Below, piece after piece: positions 19,429 to 28,437 of a stretch of DNA of 64,000 nucleotides. Each line of letters begins with the position of its first letter. Positions within the stretch are counted from its first letter, which is position 1. The stretch spans positions 124,001 to 188,000 of the forward strand of contig NZ_VYTY01000007.1 of assembly GCF_009821115.1 (NCBI RefSeq), written 5' to 3'. A model generated the notes under the pieces. The model ran no database searches. It was not told the origin of the DNA and was given only the letters and a program-made list of their open reading frames with translations. The translations under genes were made by a program, and so were the position numbers. The DNA is from Nitrincola alkalisediminis. Its GTDB lineage: Bacteria > Pseudomonadota > Gammaproteobacteria > Pseudomonadales > Balneatricaceae.

Positions 19429-21591
19429 ATGCGAAATTTTAGAGAGTTCAATTGGCACCCAGTTTATCGAGCTGGGAATCAAAGTCTTTTTATGGAGTTT
19501 TATCAACCAGCACTTAAAATATCGTTATCGTATGATAGAGCGGTAGGTTTTTTTAGCTCGCAGAGTTTAGTATCGAATCTTCAGGGGATCATAGGATTAG
19601 TTCGTAATGACGGAAAAATGAGACTTGTCATAGGACATCCATTAGAAGATCAAGAGTTTGCTGCGGTAAAGCATGGGTATCGTCTAAACGAGCTTCTTGA
19701 TGACTTAGATCAGAAGTTGAATGATATGCTAGACTCCGCTTCAGAGTCAGTTCAGTTGAACCTTTCGATATTAAGTTTACTAATCGCAGCTAACCGACTT
19801 GAAATAAAATTTGCTTTTAGAAAAAGAGGGATGTACCACGAGAAGATCGGGGTGATGACCGATTGCGATGGGAATAAGTTGGTTTTTCAAGGCTCAGCAA
19901 ATGAGACAGTGTTTGCATTAGGAGAGGGGTATAATGCTGAATCTATAATGGTCTTTAAGAGCTGGCAAGAGGAGGTTTTTGCAGCTTACGGTGCTCCCTG
20001 CGTAGAAGGGTTTGAACGTCTTTGGAGTGGTGACCAACCAAATACCGTTACCGTTAATGTTCCGTCTCGGTTTTATGAAACTATTTCAGAAAAGGCTAAA
20101 ACTAAGATTAGTGTCAATGAACTTGAACCTTTTGAACAGCAACTAATTGAAAAAGAGTTAAGTGATTTTTTTGGAAACAAAATTTCCTACAACATACCTG
20201 CCGTTCCAGAAACAATTAATGGTACTAGTTTCACGATCAGAGAACACCAAAAGAGAGCTATCCAATCATGGATTCGCAATAGCTACAAAGGAATCTTAAA
20301 GCTTTCTACCGGATCAGGAAAAACAATCACTTCAATATACGCTGCGACGAAAGTATATGAGGCTAGAGCAGCAAAAAAAGTGCCGACTGTTCTTATAGTT
20401 TCTGTGCCATATCAGGAGTTAGCTAAACAGTGGGTTGAGAATCTGGGTCATTTTAATATACATCCTTTAAAGTGTTGGATGTCCCGTTCAAAGTGGGAGT
20501 CTGATCTTAAGAAAGAGCTTTTAGATCTAAAGATGAAAGCCATTGATTTTGTATCTATTGTTGTTGTAAACCGTACTCTGGAGAGTACACATTTTCAGGA
20601 GAAAATCTCTGAAATTCCTGATGGTTGCATTATGTTTATTGGAGATGAATGTCACAATCATGGTGCAAAAAAGACAAGAGAGTCCTTGCCTAGTGCCTTT
20701 TATCGTATGGGATTATCAGCAACACCTTACCGATCTGACGAAGATGAAATCGATAATCCTTTCCCAAATGATGCAAAGGAAAGAATTAATTCTTACTATC
20801 TAGATATTGTTGCAGAATATTCACTAGGTGATGCAATTCATGACGGTGTTCTTTGTGAATATAACTATCATATTGTTCCCGTATTCCTTACAGCCGAGGA
20901 AGAAGATGAGTACGAAACATTAAGTGCTGAAATTGGAAAAATCATTGCTAGCGGTAACAATGGATTGTCTCTTACTCAAAGAAATCAACTGACTATGCTT
21001 TGTGGAAGACGGAGTCGTCTGCTTGGAGCCGCATCAAACAAATTACAATCTCTCAAAGCTCTTGTTAGTCAAATACCATCTAATGAACGAACTCATAGTC
21101 TTTTCTATTGTGGCGAAGGTAAGGTCCTAGATATTGAAGAGTCTAATGATAGTGATTTACGTGTTATAGATACAGTTTCACGAGTATTGTCAGATTGTGG
21201 CTGGAAAACGACAAGATTTACGAGTCAGGAGAGCTCTTCAGAGCGCGAGAGGATAATGTCAAATTTTGTAGAAGGTCATATTGATGGGTTAGTTTCTATG
21301 AAGGTATTAGATGAGGGAGTTGATGTGCCTGTTTGCAATAAGGCATTCATTCTAGCAAGTACACGAAATCCTCGCCAGTACGTCCAACGACGAGGACGAG
21401 TACTACGTAAAGCAGAAGGAAAATCTACAGCAGATATTTATGATTTCGTAATTCTACCTACTGGCACTAGTCGGTCATTGGATGCATTAAGAAAGGCTGA
21501 GCTTGAAAGAATAGATGATTTCGTTTTGATAGCTAATAATAGGTATCAAGTTGAGGCCGAAGTCAAAAGATTAGCTTTAAGAGGTAAATGA
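19429..21591 (+). CDS. PLD-nuclease/superfamily 2 helicase fusion
   Basis: 720-residue protein. Residues 1-200 form a phospholipase-D-like domain: YDRAVGFFSSQSL near the start, then H137-E-K139 in MYHEKIGVMTD and FQGSANET (153-160), one HKD motif in total. Residues 265-700 are an SF2 helicase: STGSGKT (293-299), DECH (406-409), GLSATPYR (428-435) and RQYVQRRGRVLRK near the end. Such fusions are restriction effectors that translocate on DNA and cut it, and a Dnd-linked restriction family of this design is known. No good ribosome site precedes the ATG. It starts the eight-gene run 5' of sspB and ends 4 bases before the next gene. Confidence 0.85.
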   Translation: MRNFREFNWHPVYRAGNQSLFMEFYQPALKISLSYDRAVGFFSSQSLVSNLQGIIGLVRNDGKMRLVIGHPLEDQEFAAVKHGYRLNELLDDLDQKLNDMLDSASESVQLNLSILSLLIAANRLEIKFAFRKRGMYHEKIGVMTDCDGNKLVFQGSANETVFALGEGYNAESIMVFKSWQEEVFAAYGAPCVEGFERLWSGDQPNTVTVNVPSRFYETISEKAKTKISVNELEPFEQQLIEKELSDFFGNKISYNIPAVPETINGTSFTIREHQKRAIQSWIRNSYKGILKLSTGSGKTITSIYAATKVYEARAAKKVPTVLIVSVPYQELAKQWVENLGHFNIHPLKCWMSRSKWESDLKKELLDLKMKAIDFVSIVVVNRTLESTHFQEKISEIPDGCIMFIGDECHNHGAKKTRESLPSAFYRMGLSATPYRSDEDEIDNPFPNDAKERINSYYLDIVAEYSLGDAIHDGVLCEYNYHIVPVFLTAEEEDEYETLSAEIGKIIASGNNGLSLTQRNQLTMLCGRRSRLLGAASNKLQSLKALVSQIPSNERTHSLFYCGEGKVLDIEESNDSDLRVIDTVSRVLSDCGWKTTRFTSQESSSERERIMSNFVEGHIDGLVSMKVLDEGVDVPVCNKAFILASTRNPRQYVQRRGRVLRKAEGKSTADIYDFVILPTGTSRSLDALRKAELERIDDFVLIANNRYQVEAEVKRLALRGK

Positions 21592-21595
21592 AATT

Positions 21596-21760
21596 ATGCA
21601 TGAACAACGAGATGAAAATGGCCTAATTAGTAAACTCGCTCGTGATTTGGTCTTGATTGAAAGGAAGAGTTTCTATGGCTCTGAGCCAGAGAGAGATCGT
21701 TTAAAAAAGATGAGAGAACTAATCGACGAGATCAGTCAGGAGATTCAGAATGATTCTTAA
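21596..21760 (+). CDS. 54-residue protein between helicase and DndD-like genes
   Basis: Short ORF starting 4 bases after the helicase stop and overlapping the start of the next gene by 11 bases, so there is almost no non-coding DNA around it. GAGG lies 11 bases before the ATG. The peptide is charged and helical (KLARDLVLIERK, then RLKKMRELIDEISQEIQ) and predicts one or two amphipathic helices. It is unrecognised; a small structural or regulatory partner of the neighbouring ATPase is plausible from position alone. Confidence 0.65.
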   Translation: MHEQRDENGLISKLARDLVLIERKSFYGSEPERDRLKKMRELIDEISQEIQNDS

Positions 21761-23771
21761 TTCGGTTACTGTCGAAAATTTTAGGTCATTTTATGGTGAA
21801 CAAACTATTAATTTTTCCACCGATAAAAAAGCAAACACAACAATTATTTACGCGTTGAATGGTGTAGGCAAGACTAACCTACTCAATGCAATACTATGGT
21901 GCTTGCATGGTGAGTTTTCGAGTGGTTTCAAGAATCCTAAAGATGTGCTGAATTGGGAAGCAAAAAGAAGGGGGCGTAAAAGTTATCATGTCACACTTAA
22001 TTTTGAAGATAATGGGGCGCAATACATTATCAGAAGGACTGGTGGAGAAATTGATAATTTCAAAGTTTTCCAAGTAATGTGGGATGGTAATACTGTTGAA
22101 TTGACCTCAGCTCCATCGCTTTTTGTAAACAGCATCATTCCAAAAGATATGGCAGGGTACTTCATTAGTGATGGTGAAGGTAGTGACCTCGTAGTTGAGA
22201 GAGATGGGTATATATCTGTAAAACGATCGATTCGTGACATATTAGGGTTTAATGTTGCTGAAAAAACACTTGATGATCTAAATAAGATTAAAAGCGAGGT
22301 TAGACAGGAATTAAAAAAATTTGATAAGGATAGTGAGTTATCAACGCTTGAAGACCGAATTCAGGTCTTTGATGAGAGCCTCGTAAAGACAAGAGTAAGT
22401 CTTACTGAAAACAAGTCACTACTAGAAACATACGAGGACCAGCTTGCATCGGTAGAGCGACAAATCGGGTCATCAAGCTCTGCAGTGGTAGATCAGTTGA
22501 TTTCTCAACGTGAAAAGGCTAGCAAAACCCTTAAGGCTGCAGAAACTAAGTTAGCGACTTTAGAGACAAAAAAAGTAGGTTTAATAAGGGAATATTCGTG
22601 GGTTGCATTTGCATATAACCTTTCAAATGAAGCTTTAGATTTTATAGATGAATCTGAGCTAAAAGGAAAAATACCCGCTCCATTTAATTTACAGCTAGTG
22701 AAAGATATTCTTGAACGTGAAGAGTGTATTTGTGGTTCATGTATTCAGCCAGGCACTGAGGCATTTGATAAAATTCAAAGTCTCATTGGAAAAGCTGCGG
22801 ACCCGGAACTTCTCAACCGACTCCAAAAGGCAAGGAGTCGTTTGACTGCAGTTAAGACTCTAGCGCCACAAGCTAAAGAACGAATTGAAGAAAACTTTAA
22901 AGAGGTGCGTGAGGCTAGAAAGTTAATTCATTCAACGCAACAAGAACTAGAGGATGTCTCAAGCCGCATCTTAGAGCTTGATGATGAAAAAATTCGTTCA
23001 TTAGAAAAACAACGAATTGCCTTAAAAAACAAGATTCGAGAGACAGATAGAAGTATTACCCGCCTAACGGATAAAATTGATGAGCTTATTAAAAGCAAGC
23101 ATCAACTTGAAGATCAAGCTAAAAAGATAAAAGGATTAAGCCCCAGAGCAAAAGTTCTAAAGGCTAAGATCGATTTGATTGAGCAGGTTGAAGAAAAAAT
23201 TTCAGCAGAGCTTATTCAGTCCGAGAAAGATATACATAAGATACTTGCAAAAAAAATAGATTCCTTTTTAGAGAAGTATCTTCGTCAAGACTATCGAGTA
23301 TCAATTACTAGCGACCTAAAGATATGTTTACAAGATCGAAATGGTAAACCAGTTCCGCCAAGCGGTGGTCAAGCAGCAATACTTAGTTTTATATATATTT
23401 CATCTTTGATAGCTATTGCGAGGGAGAGAAGAGATCTTGAAAGCACTATCTTGACACCAGGTGCGATTGCTCCTTTAGTGTTTGATGCTCCTTTCTCAAA
23501 GCTTGATCCAAAATATGCCCCAAATGTGGCAAGAGAATTACCTAAACTCGTCGATCAGCTAATTGTTCTGATGTATCAGGACGATGGGAAAGATGTTAGT
23601 CAAACACTGCGATCAGAGGGGAAACTAGGAAAAGAATATTATTTCTGCGAGGAAATAGCCGGTGAACAAGGTAATGTTGAAATACACACACTAACCTTTA
23701 ATGGAAAGGAGGTGCCTGTAACCAAATATAATTGCCCAATCGATCGTGTGGTTGTGATGGAGGTTGAATGA
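21750..23771 (+). CDS. DndD-like SMC/Rad50-type ATPase
   Basis: 673-residue protein with split ABC ATPase halves separated by long coiled coils. Walker A is ALNGVGKT (35-42). C326, C328 and C331 (CICGSC) lie at the turn of the coils, like a zinc hook. The ABC signature is SGGQ (538-541) and Walker B/D-loop is LVFDAPFSKLDP (D579). The N-terminal pattern VTVENFRSFYGEQTINF and overall plan match DndD of DNA phosphorothioation loci. In Dnd systems DndD is an ATPase of the modification complex; here, away from sspBCD and next to a helicase-nuclease, it more likely serves restriction. Confidence 0.82.
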   Translation: MILNSVTVENFRSFYGEQTINFSTDKKANTTIIYALNGVGKTNLLNAILWCLHGEFSSGFKNPKDVLNWEAKRRGRKSYHVTLNFEDNGAQYIIRRTGGEIDNFKVFQVMWDGNTVELTSAPSLFVNSIIPKDMAGYFISDGEGSDLVVERDGYISVKRSIRDILGFNVAEKTLDDLNKIKSEVRQELKKFDKDSELSTLEDRIQVFDESLVKTRVSLTENKSLLETYEDQLASVERQIGSSSSAVVDQLISQREKASKTLKAAETKLATLETKKVGLIREYSWVAFAYNLSNEALDFIDESELKGKIPAPFNLQLVKDILEREECICGSCIQPGTEAFDKIQSLIGKAADPELLNRLQKARSRLTAVKTLAPQAKERIEENFKEVREARKLIHSTQQELEDVSSRILELDDEKIRSLEKQRIALKNKIRETDRSITRLTDKIDELIKSKHQLEDQAKKIKGLSPRAKVLKAKIDLIEQVEEKISAELIQSEKDIHKILAKKIDSFLEKYLRQDYRVSITSDLKICLQDRNGKPVPPSGGQAAILSFIYISSLIAIARERRDLESTILTPGAIAPLVFDAPFSKLDPKYAPNVARELPKLVDQLIVLMYQDDGKDVSQTLRSEGKLGKEYYFCEEIAGEQGNVEIHTLTFNGKEVPVTKYNCPIDRVVVMEVE

Positions 23772-23772
23772 A

Positions 23773-24270
23773 ATGCCCGAAATAAATATTGACGAAAATA
23801 TTTTGAATTGGCGGACTGTAGGTGTTAAGAGGGAGCGTCATCATGAGGCATTAATCCAACGACTAACCCTAGATAATAAATCCATCTTTACCTACTTGAA
23901 AGATCTAATGGTGTTTGCAGCTATGGTTGGTCACTCTTTAGGAAGGAGAACTCCTTTAAAAGGTGAAACGATTGATATTATATTGGACACTTACGCAAGC
24001 GATCAAAAAGACGGATTTATCTATCTTCTGGCCCTAATAGAAAAGAGAGATGGATCTGTTCTTAAAGATGAACGACTTCGTGAGACGGTATCTGTATTTG
24101 AAGAATACTGTAACACAGGGTTGTATGAAATTACGAATTGGCTAGATCAAAACCCCGGTGACCCAACGGGAATAGATACTTTGTTGTTTAAAATTTTACA
24201 TCAGCTAGCTGAAAATGATAATTGTATAGATATCAGTAGTGATCCGGGTGATATTGAGGTGGTTTTGTAA
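23773..24270 (+). CDS. Dnd-associated protein 4-like small protein
   Basis: 165-residue protein with a central DLMVFAAMVGHSLGRRTPL segment, which I recall as the hallmark of the DNA-phosphorothioation-associated protein 4 family; the N-terminal VKRERHHEALIQRL also fits. The biochemical role of that family is not established to my knowledge. The ATG at 23773 has GGAGG 9 bases upstream (23759-23763), inside the end of the DndD-like gene, so the two are coupled. A palindromic AT-rich hairpin follows, closing the first four-gene cassette. Confidence 0.75.
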   Translation: MPEINIDENILNWRTVGVKRERHHEALIQRLTLDNKSIFTYLKDLMVFAAMVGHSLGRRTPLKGETIDIILDTYASDQKDGFIYLLALIEKRDGSVLKDERLRETVSVFEEYCNTGLYEITNWLDQNPGDPTGIDTLLFKILHQLAENDNCIDISSDPGDIEVVL

Positions 24271-24344
24271 TTCAATAACAGTTTTATATAGCTCTTGTCT
24301 TCCAGGTGAAAGAAAAGACAGTATTAGAAATTTATTAATATTGT

Positions 24345-24368
24345 AAATAAATTTTTTAAAATTTATTT
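24345..24368 (+). terminator. AT-rich palindrome between the two cassettes
   Basis: 11-bp arms (AAATAAATTTT/AAAATTTATTT) with a 2-base centre, followed by two more T. The 183-base gap 24271-24453 that contains it is the largest break among the eight genes and probably holds a terminator and a new promoter. Confidence 0.45.
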
Positions 24369-24453
24369 TTGGTATTCATTCGAGGTGTTGTGTTGAATGT
24401 TTATTAAATATTTCTTTGCTGGTGATAATTATTAATACACAGGGTGGTTCCAC

Positions 24454-26181
24454 ATGGGTGTACGTTTTTTTGAGGATGCTAACGCTTTAGATTCCCTTCG
24501 ATCTTCTGACTTCGATGCTTTAAGTGCATATGGAGAAGTGATTGATAATGCAATTCAAGCAGGTGCCGATTGCGTTACGGTTGATTTTGAAACTACTACT
24601 AGTGGGAAATGGGTTGGTATTGAGCGTTTAGTTTTTGGTGATAATGGTAGTGGTATGGATGCTAATACATTAGCTTCTTGTTTAAAGTTAGGGTGGTCTA
24701 GTCGTTTTAATGATCGTAAAGGTATTGGGCGTTTTGGTGTAGGGATGGTTCTTGGCGCAATTCATGAGGTGAAAAGAGTTACCGTTATTTCAAAGACCAG
24801 TGGTAGTAGTGATTGGCTTTCAACATATGTCGATTTGGATGAAGTAGCGAAAGGAGTTTTGGAAGAAATCCCAGCACCGATAAAAACGGAATTGCCTAAA
24901 AGGTATAAGGATAGAGTAGGTTTAGATTCAGGAACTCTTGTAATCTGGGAAAAGTATGATCGTCAGAAACAAGGTGCTGACAAAATTAGATCTGAAGCAC
25001 ATCACTATTTCGGTCGTACATTCAGAAAATTTATATGGGGCGGTCTAAGAATCTTAATTGATGGTAAGACCGTTAAAGCACATGATCCTCTGTATGTAAC
25101 TACGGATAAAACTTTATATCCTGATGACCCAGCGGCTAAAGCATTTCCTCCAATAGTGATTAGTTGGCCTATTAAAGACCCCGAACTTAGAGCTGAGTTT
25201 GGAGATGAGTCTAAGGTAACAATCCAGCTATCATTATTGCCTGAAGAGTTTCGCCCGAAGCAAGGCTCGGGTGGATCTCCCTTTGCGAAGGAACGAAGAA
25301 TTGACGAATTTCAGCAAGGTATCTCAATTCTACGAGAAGGAAGGGAGGTTTTCTTTGGGCAGGTACCGTATTGGTCAAGTGTTAAGGTGCTCGATAAATC
25401 ACCCTCATGGAAATTTGAGGAAATAGATCGATGGTGGGGCTGTGAGATATCTTTTGGAGCTGAACTGGATAGTTCTTTCGAAGTTAAAAATATTAAGAGA
25501 GGTGCTCGTCCTGAAGCTGAGCTGTTACAACTTATAAAAGAAAAAATAACCCCTACTAGAAAAAGTGTACTTGAACAAGTTAGAGAGGTTTGGGTTAAAG
25601 CAAAAAGGGAAGAGGAAGAGGCAATATCAGGTACAGATGATGTACTAGGACGTCATGGTGGTCACAGTGAAGCTGAGAAAGCGGCTGAAAAAGGTACAAC
25701 TCTTGGTTCTAAGTACAATCCTGATGAACCAGTCCAAAAAGTGGCTGATCAAATTCAGAAAAATAATATTGGTCATATGGAAGCAGCTAGACAGCAACGT
25801 TATATAGAGTTATTCAAAGCGCAGCCCTATGTAATTGCTGACGACATGTGGAAAGGACCAACTTTTTGGGAAGTGACCCATGGTGGGGGAAAAATCTTCA
25901 TGAACTACAACACTAGGCATGAATTTTTTGTTGAGCTTCGTACTCTTGAGGATTTAATAGTTGAAGAGACGGATCCAGAGCAACTCAGGATTTTAACGAA
26001 GCGTATCACCGCTTTAGTCGATTTATTATTAATTAGTTATGCTAAAGCAGAAGCTAATCATGAACCAGATTCAACAGTAAAAGTCAGTGATTTTTCAGAA
26101 AGTATGAACACGACTTGGGGGCAATGCCTAAAAAGTTTCGTAAAGGCTTGGACAGATGACGGAGGAAAAAATGATGGCTAA
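24454..26181 (+). CDS. GHKL (Hsp90/MutL/MORC-type) ATPase
   Basis: 575-residue protein with a Bergerat ATP-binding fold at the N-terminus: the N box EVIDNAIQAGAD with E28 and N32, the G1 box GDNGSGMD (62-69) and the G2 loop KGIGRFGVGMVLGA (89-102). A transducer-like segment follows, with acidic residues and a lysine-rich coil (about 340-420). It lacks the HxxH-type phosphoacceptor of histidine kinases, so it is probably a conformational ATPase of the MORC/MutL/Hsp90 kind that clamps DNA or protein. GHKL ATPases occur in several defence systems. It begins the second cassette and overlaps the next gene by 11 bases. Confidence 0.82.
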   Translation: MGVRFFEDANALDSLRSSDFDALSAYGEVIDNAIQAGADCVTVDFETTTSGKWVGIERLVFGDNGSGMDANTLASCLKLGWSSRFNDRKGIGRFGVGMVLGAIHEVKRVTVISKTSGSSDWLSTYVDLDEVAKGVLEEIPAPIKTELPKRYKDRVGLDSGTLVIWEKYDRQKQGADKIRSEAHHYFGRTFRKFIWGGLRILIDGKTVKAHDPLYVTTDKTLYPDDPAAKAFPPIVISWPIKDPELRAEFGDESKVTIQLSLLPEEFRPKQGSGGSPFAKERRIDEFQQGISILREGREVFFGQVPYWSSVKVLDKSPSWKFEEIDRWWGCEISFGAELDSSFEVKNIKRGARPEAELLQLIKEKITPTRKSVLEQVREVWVKAKREEEEAISGTDDVLGRHGGHSEAEKAAEKGTTLGSKYNPDEPVQKVADQIQKNNIGHMEAARQQRYIELFKAQPYVIADDMWKGPTFWEVTHGGGKIFMNYNTRHEFFVELRTLEDLIVEETDPEQLRILTKRITALVDLLLISYAKAEANHEPDSTVKVSDFSESMNTTWGQCLKSFVKAWTDDGGKNDG

Positions 26182-26782
26182 TTCAGAATTAGATGAAATT
26201 ATTCTTTCAGAGACTGGGCCTGAGAAAAAACTACTACGCATGTCATTGAGTGAATTTGAGGGAACTCGTCTCCTTAACGTGAGATATTACTATAAAGATA
26301 CTAAAACAGGAGAAATTAAACCTACCAGAAAAGGGATTGCTTTAGGACGAAACCGATACGTAGACATTTTTGAATTATTTGAAAAACATCACTCTGAAAT
26401 TCTAGACTATTTTGATAATCAAAGTACTGGTTTTAAAGGATTAAACGGATGGAAGTCTAGAGTTGAAAAAGTTGCGCGTACGCAAAAGAGTAATGCGATG
26501 GTAATAACTTCTATCGAACCTCTCGGTGGACGAGATTTGTATGATATTGTGTTTAGCGGTGCCGAGATATCTGTGAAACTAAATAATAAAAACAAGTTCG
26601 TCTCAACACTTTCAGAACAAAGTAATCCAAATGACCTCTTAGGAAGAGTAGCAGCGGCATTCGAACTGGCATGCCAACTTGTTGCTGATGAGCAGTCGAA
26701 TGCGGTAGTTGATGCCTTAGATCATTTGAAATATGAGTTCTCAAGGCAGCTATCATCGATTGCTAAAGGAAATGAGGGTTAA
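26171..26782 (+). CDS. Protein with PC4-like ssDNA-binding domain
   Basis: 203-residue protein. Residues about 22-75 (LRMSLSEFEGTRLLNVRYYY, then TRKGIALGRNRYVDIFELFEKH) follow the pattern of the PC4/p15 transcription coactivator fold: SEFxGxxxxxxRxYY, a turn, then KKGIxLxxxxW/Y. PC4 folds bind single-stranded DNA as dimers. The remaining residues are unrecognised. GGAGG at 26161-26165 sets the start at 26171 or 26174, inside the end of the GHKL gene. The domain call rests on pattern alone. Confidence 0.6.
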   Translation: MMANSELDEIILSETGPEKKLLRMSLSEFEGTRLLNVRYYYKDTKTGEIKPTRKGIALGRNRYVDIFELFEKHHSEILDYFDNQSTGFKGLNGWKSRVEKVARTQKSNAMVITSIEPLGGRDLYDIVFSGAEISVKLNNKNKFVSTLSEQSNPNDLLGRVAAAFELACQLVADEQSNAVVDALDHLKYEFSRQLSSIAKGNEG

Positions 26783-26784
26783 GT

Positions 26785-28437
26785 ATGTGGCAATATTGGT
26801 CACTTAGAGAGCTTCAGGAGGAAATTGGATACGATAATCTTGAGTTTCTTGAAGTAGTGATACCAGAGCTAGATGAGTCCTCGCGAGACGGAGGTTTCCT
26901 AAGCGCAAAACAGAAGTTAGTCTCTTTAGTTTCAAGCTTGAAAGATCATGATTATTTTAGAAAAAAAAGAAATCTAGTGTCGAGTTTTTACGGAGTGCCT
27001 CCAAACATTCGGAGCCGATTCTGTGCAGAGCTCGGAGTTGTTGATGCAATCACAGATGATGAATTGGCGAATTACTTATTGGCCGACAAAGAGGCTTACT
27101 TAAAGTTCTTAGACTTCTTTGAATTGGATTCTCGGTTTCTAGCGCAAGAAGATGCACCGCGTAAACCATGCTTTGATTCATTTCCGGCGTCAAAGGATAT
27201 GCCAAAGGTAATTACAAAGCCTTTCAAAAAACTTAAGTTTTATCAAAGCGACTGCATAACCCGATTGCAACCCATATTGAATACACCGTCATCTAGAGCG
27301 ATCCTTCAGATGCCTACAGGATCTGGAAAAACAAGAACGGCCATGGAAGCAATTGTAGATCACTTGAACTCGGAAGGTAAAAAGCAAGTTGTCTGGTTGG
27401 CGAATACAAGAGAGCTTTGTGAGCAGGCAATACAATGCTTTTTGGAAGTTTGGGACTATGTCGGAACTTGTAACGTTAGAGTAAATAGGATTTGGGGTGA
27501 TTACATATCACAAATTGAAGATTTTAGCGGTGCAGAGAAGAGTTTTTCGGTTGTAAGCCTACAGGGGGCTTGGAGTATTCTTAGTAAGGACGAAAACCGA
27601 TTCGATTACATTTTTGAGCAAACATCATTAACTGTGGTAGATGAGGCACATATTGCGGTAGCTAAAACATATGCCTCTGTTGTTAAGAGAATCAATCATA
27701 GAACTAATTGTATATTGTTGGGTTTAACTGCTACACCTGGTCGCACAATTGAATCGGAGGTTACCGAGCTCTCTGAGTTATTCTTTCAGCAAATAGTCTC
27801 ACTTCAAGACCCTAATTCTACTAGAAACGATACTATCGCGTTTTTGAGATCTATTGGTGTTATGTCGAAAGCGATTCACTACCCGATAATATATGACTCA
27901 GTCCAAAAAATTTCTTCGGGTGAATCCAAAGGATTGAAAGAAGGAAAGGACTTCTCTGAAAGCTTCCTTAAAAAGTTGGGTGATGATCCAAATCGAGTTG
28001 TCGCATTAGTAAAAAAGGTAGTCAATCTCCTTGATCAAGGGGCGAAGATCATTTTGTTTGCCCCATCAGTAAACAATTCGTTTTTAGTAAGCGCGATACT
28101 TACATTCCTAGGCTATAAATCAGTGCATATTAGCGCAAAAGTATCACCTAGCTCTCGGGATTCATTGATTGGAAAATTTGTTCGAGGCGAGTATCAAATA
28201 TTATGTAACTATGGTGTGTTGAGTACTGGCTTTGACGCTCCCTCAGTTGATGTGGTTTGTATAGCGAGACCAACCAAGTCAGCAGTACTTTATAGTCAGA
28301 TGATCGGTAGAGGGTTGAGAGGTAAGTCCGTAGGCGGAACAGAGGAATGTTTAATTTTAGAAGTGGTTGATAATTTTGTAGGTCACGGAGTTCAGTCTGA
28401 TCTTTACAAACTGTTTGATGATTATTGGTGCCAGTAA
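26785..28437 (+). CDS. DEAH-box superfamily 2 helicase
   Basis: 550-residue protein with an N-terminal region (1-145) of unknown fold and a helicase core: PTGSGKT (177-183), DEAH (286-289), GLTATPGR, and a C-terminal RecA lobe ending in YSQMIGRGLRGK. No nuclease motif is visible in it. It starts 2 bases after the PC4-like gene. Its stop codon overlaps the ATG of the PLD gene (TAATG), so helicase and nuclease appear to be made together from coupled genes, the split counterpart of the fusion at 19.4 kb. Confidence 0.87.
   Translation: MWQYWSLRELQEEIGYDNLEFLEVVIPELDESSRDGGFLSAKQKLVSLVSSLKDHDYFRKKRNLVSSFYGVPPNIRSRFCAELGVVDAITDDELANYLLADKEAYLKFLDFFELDSRFLAQEDAPRKPCFDSFPASKDMPKVITKPFKKLKFYQSDCITRLQPILNTPSSRAILQMPTGSGKTRTAMEAIVDHLNSEGKKQVVWLANTRELCEQAIQCFLEVWDYVGTCNVRVNRIWGDYISQIEDFSGAEKSFSVVSLQGAWSILSKDENRFDYIFEQTSLTVVDEAHIAVAKTYASVVKRINHRTNCILLGLTATPGRTIESEVTELSELFFQQIVSLQDPNSTRNDTIAFLRSIGVMSKAIHYPIIYDSVQKISSGESKGLKEGKDFSESFLKKLGDDPNRVVALVKKVVNLLDQGAKIILFAPSVNNSFLVSAILTFLGYKSVHISAKVSPSSRDSLIGKFVRGEYQILCNYGVLSTGFDAPSVDVVCIARPTKSAVLYSQMIGRGLRGKSVGGTEECLILEVVDNFVGHGVQSDLYKLFDDYWCQ

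Noticed and set aside
19429-21591. PLD-helicase and PLD nuclease as DISARM components
   Set aside because: No DUF1998 DrmB and no paired drmA-type helicase are visible, and the neighbours are phosphorothioation genes.
24454-26181. Histidine kinase
   Set aside because: Has the GHKL ATP site but no phosphoacceptor histidine domain, sensor or adjacent response regulator.
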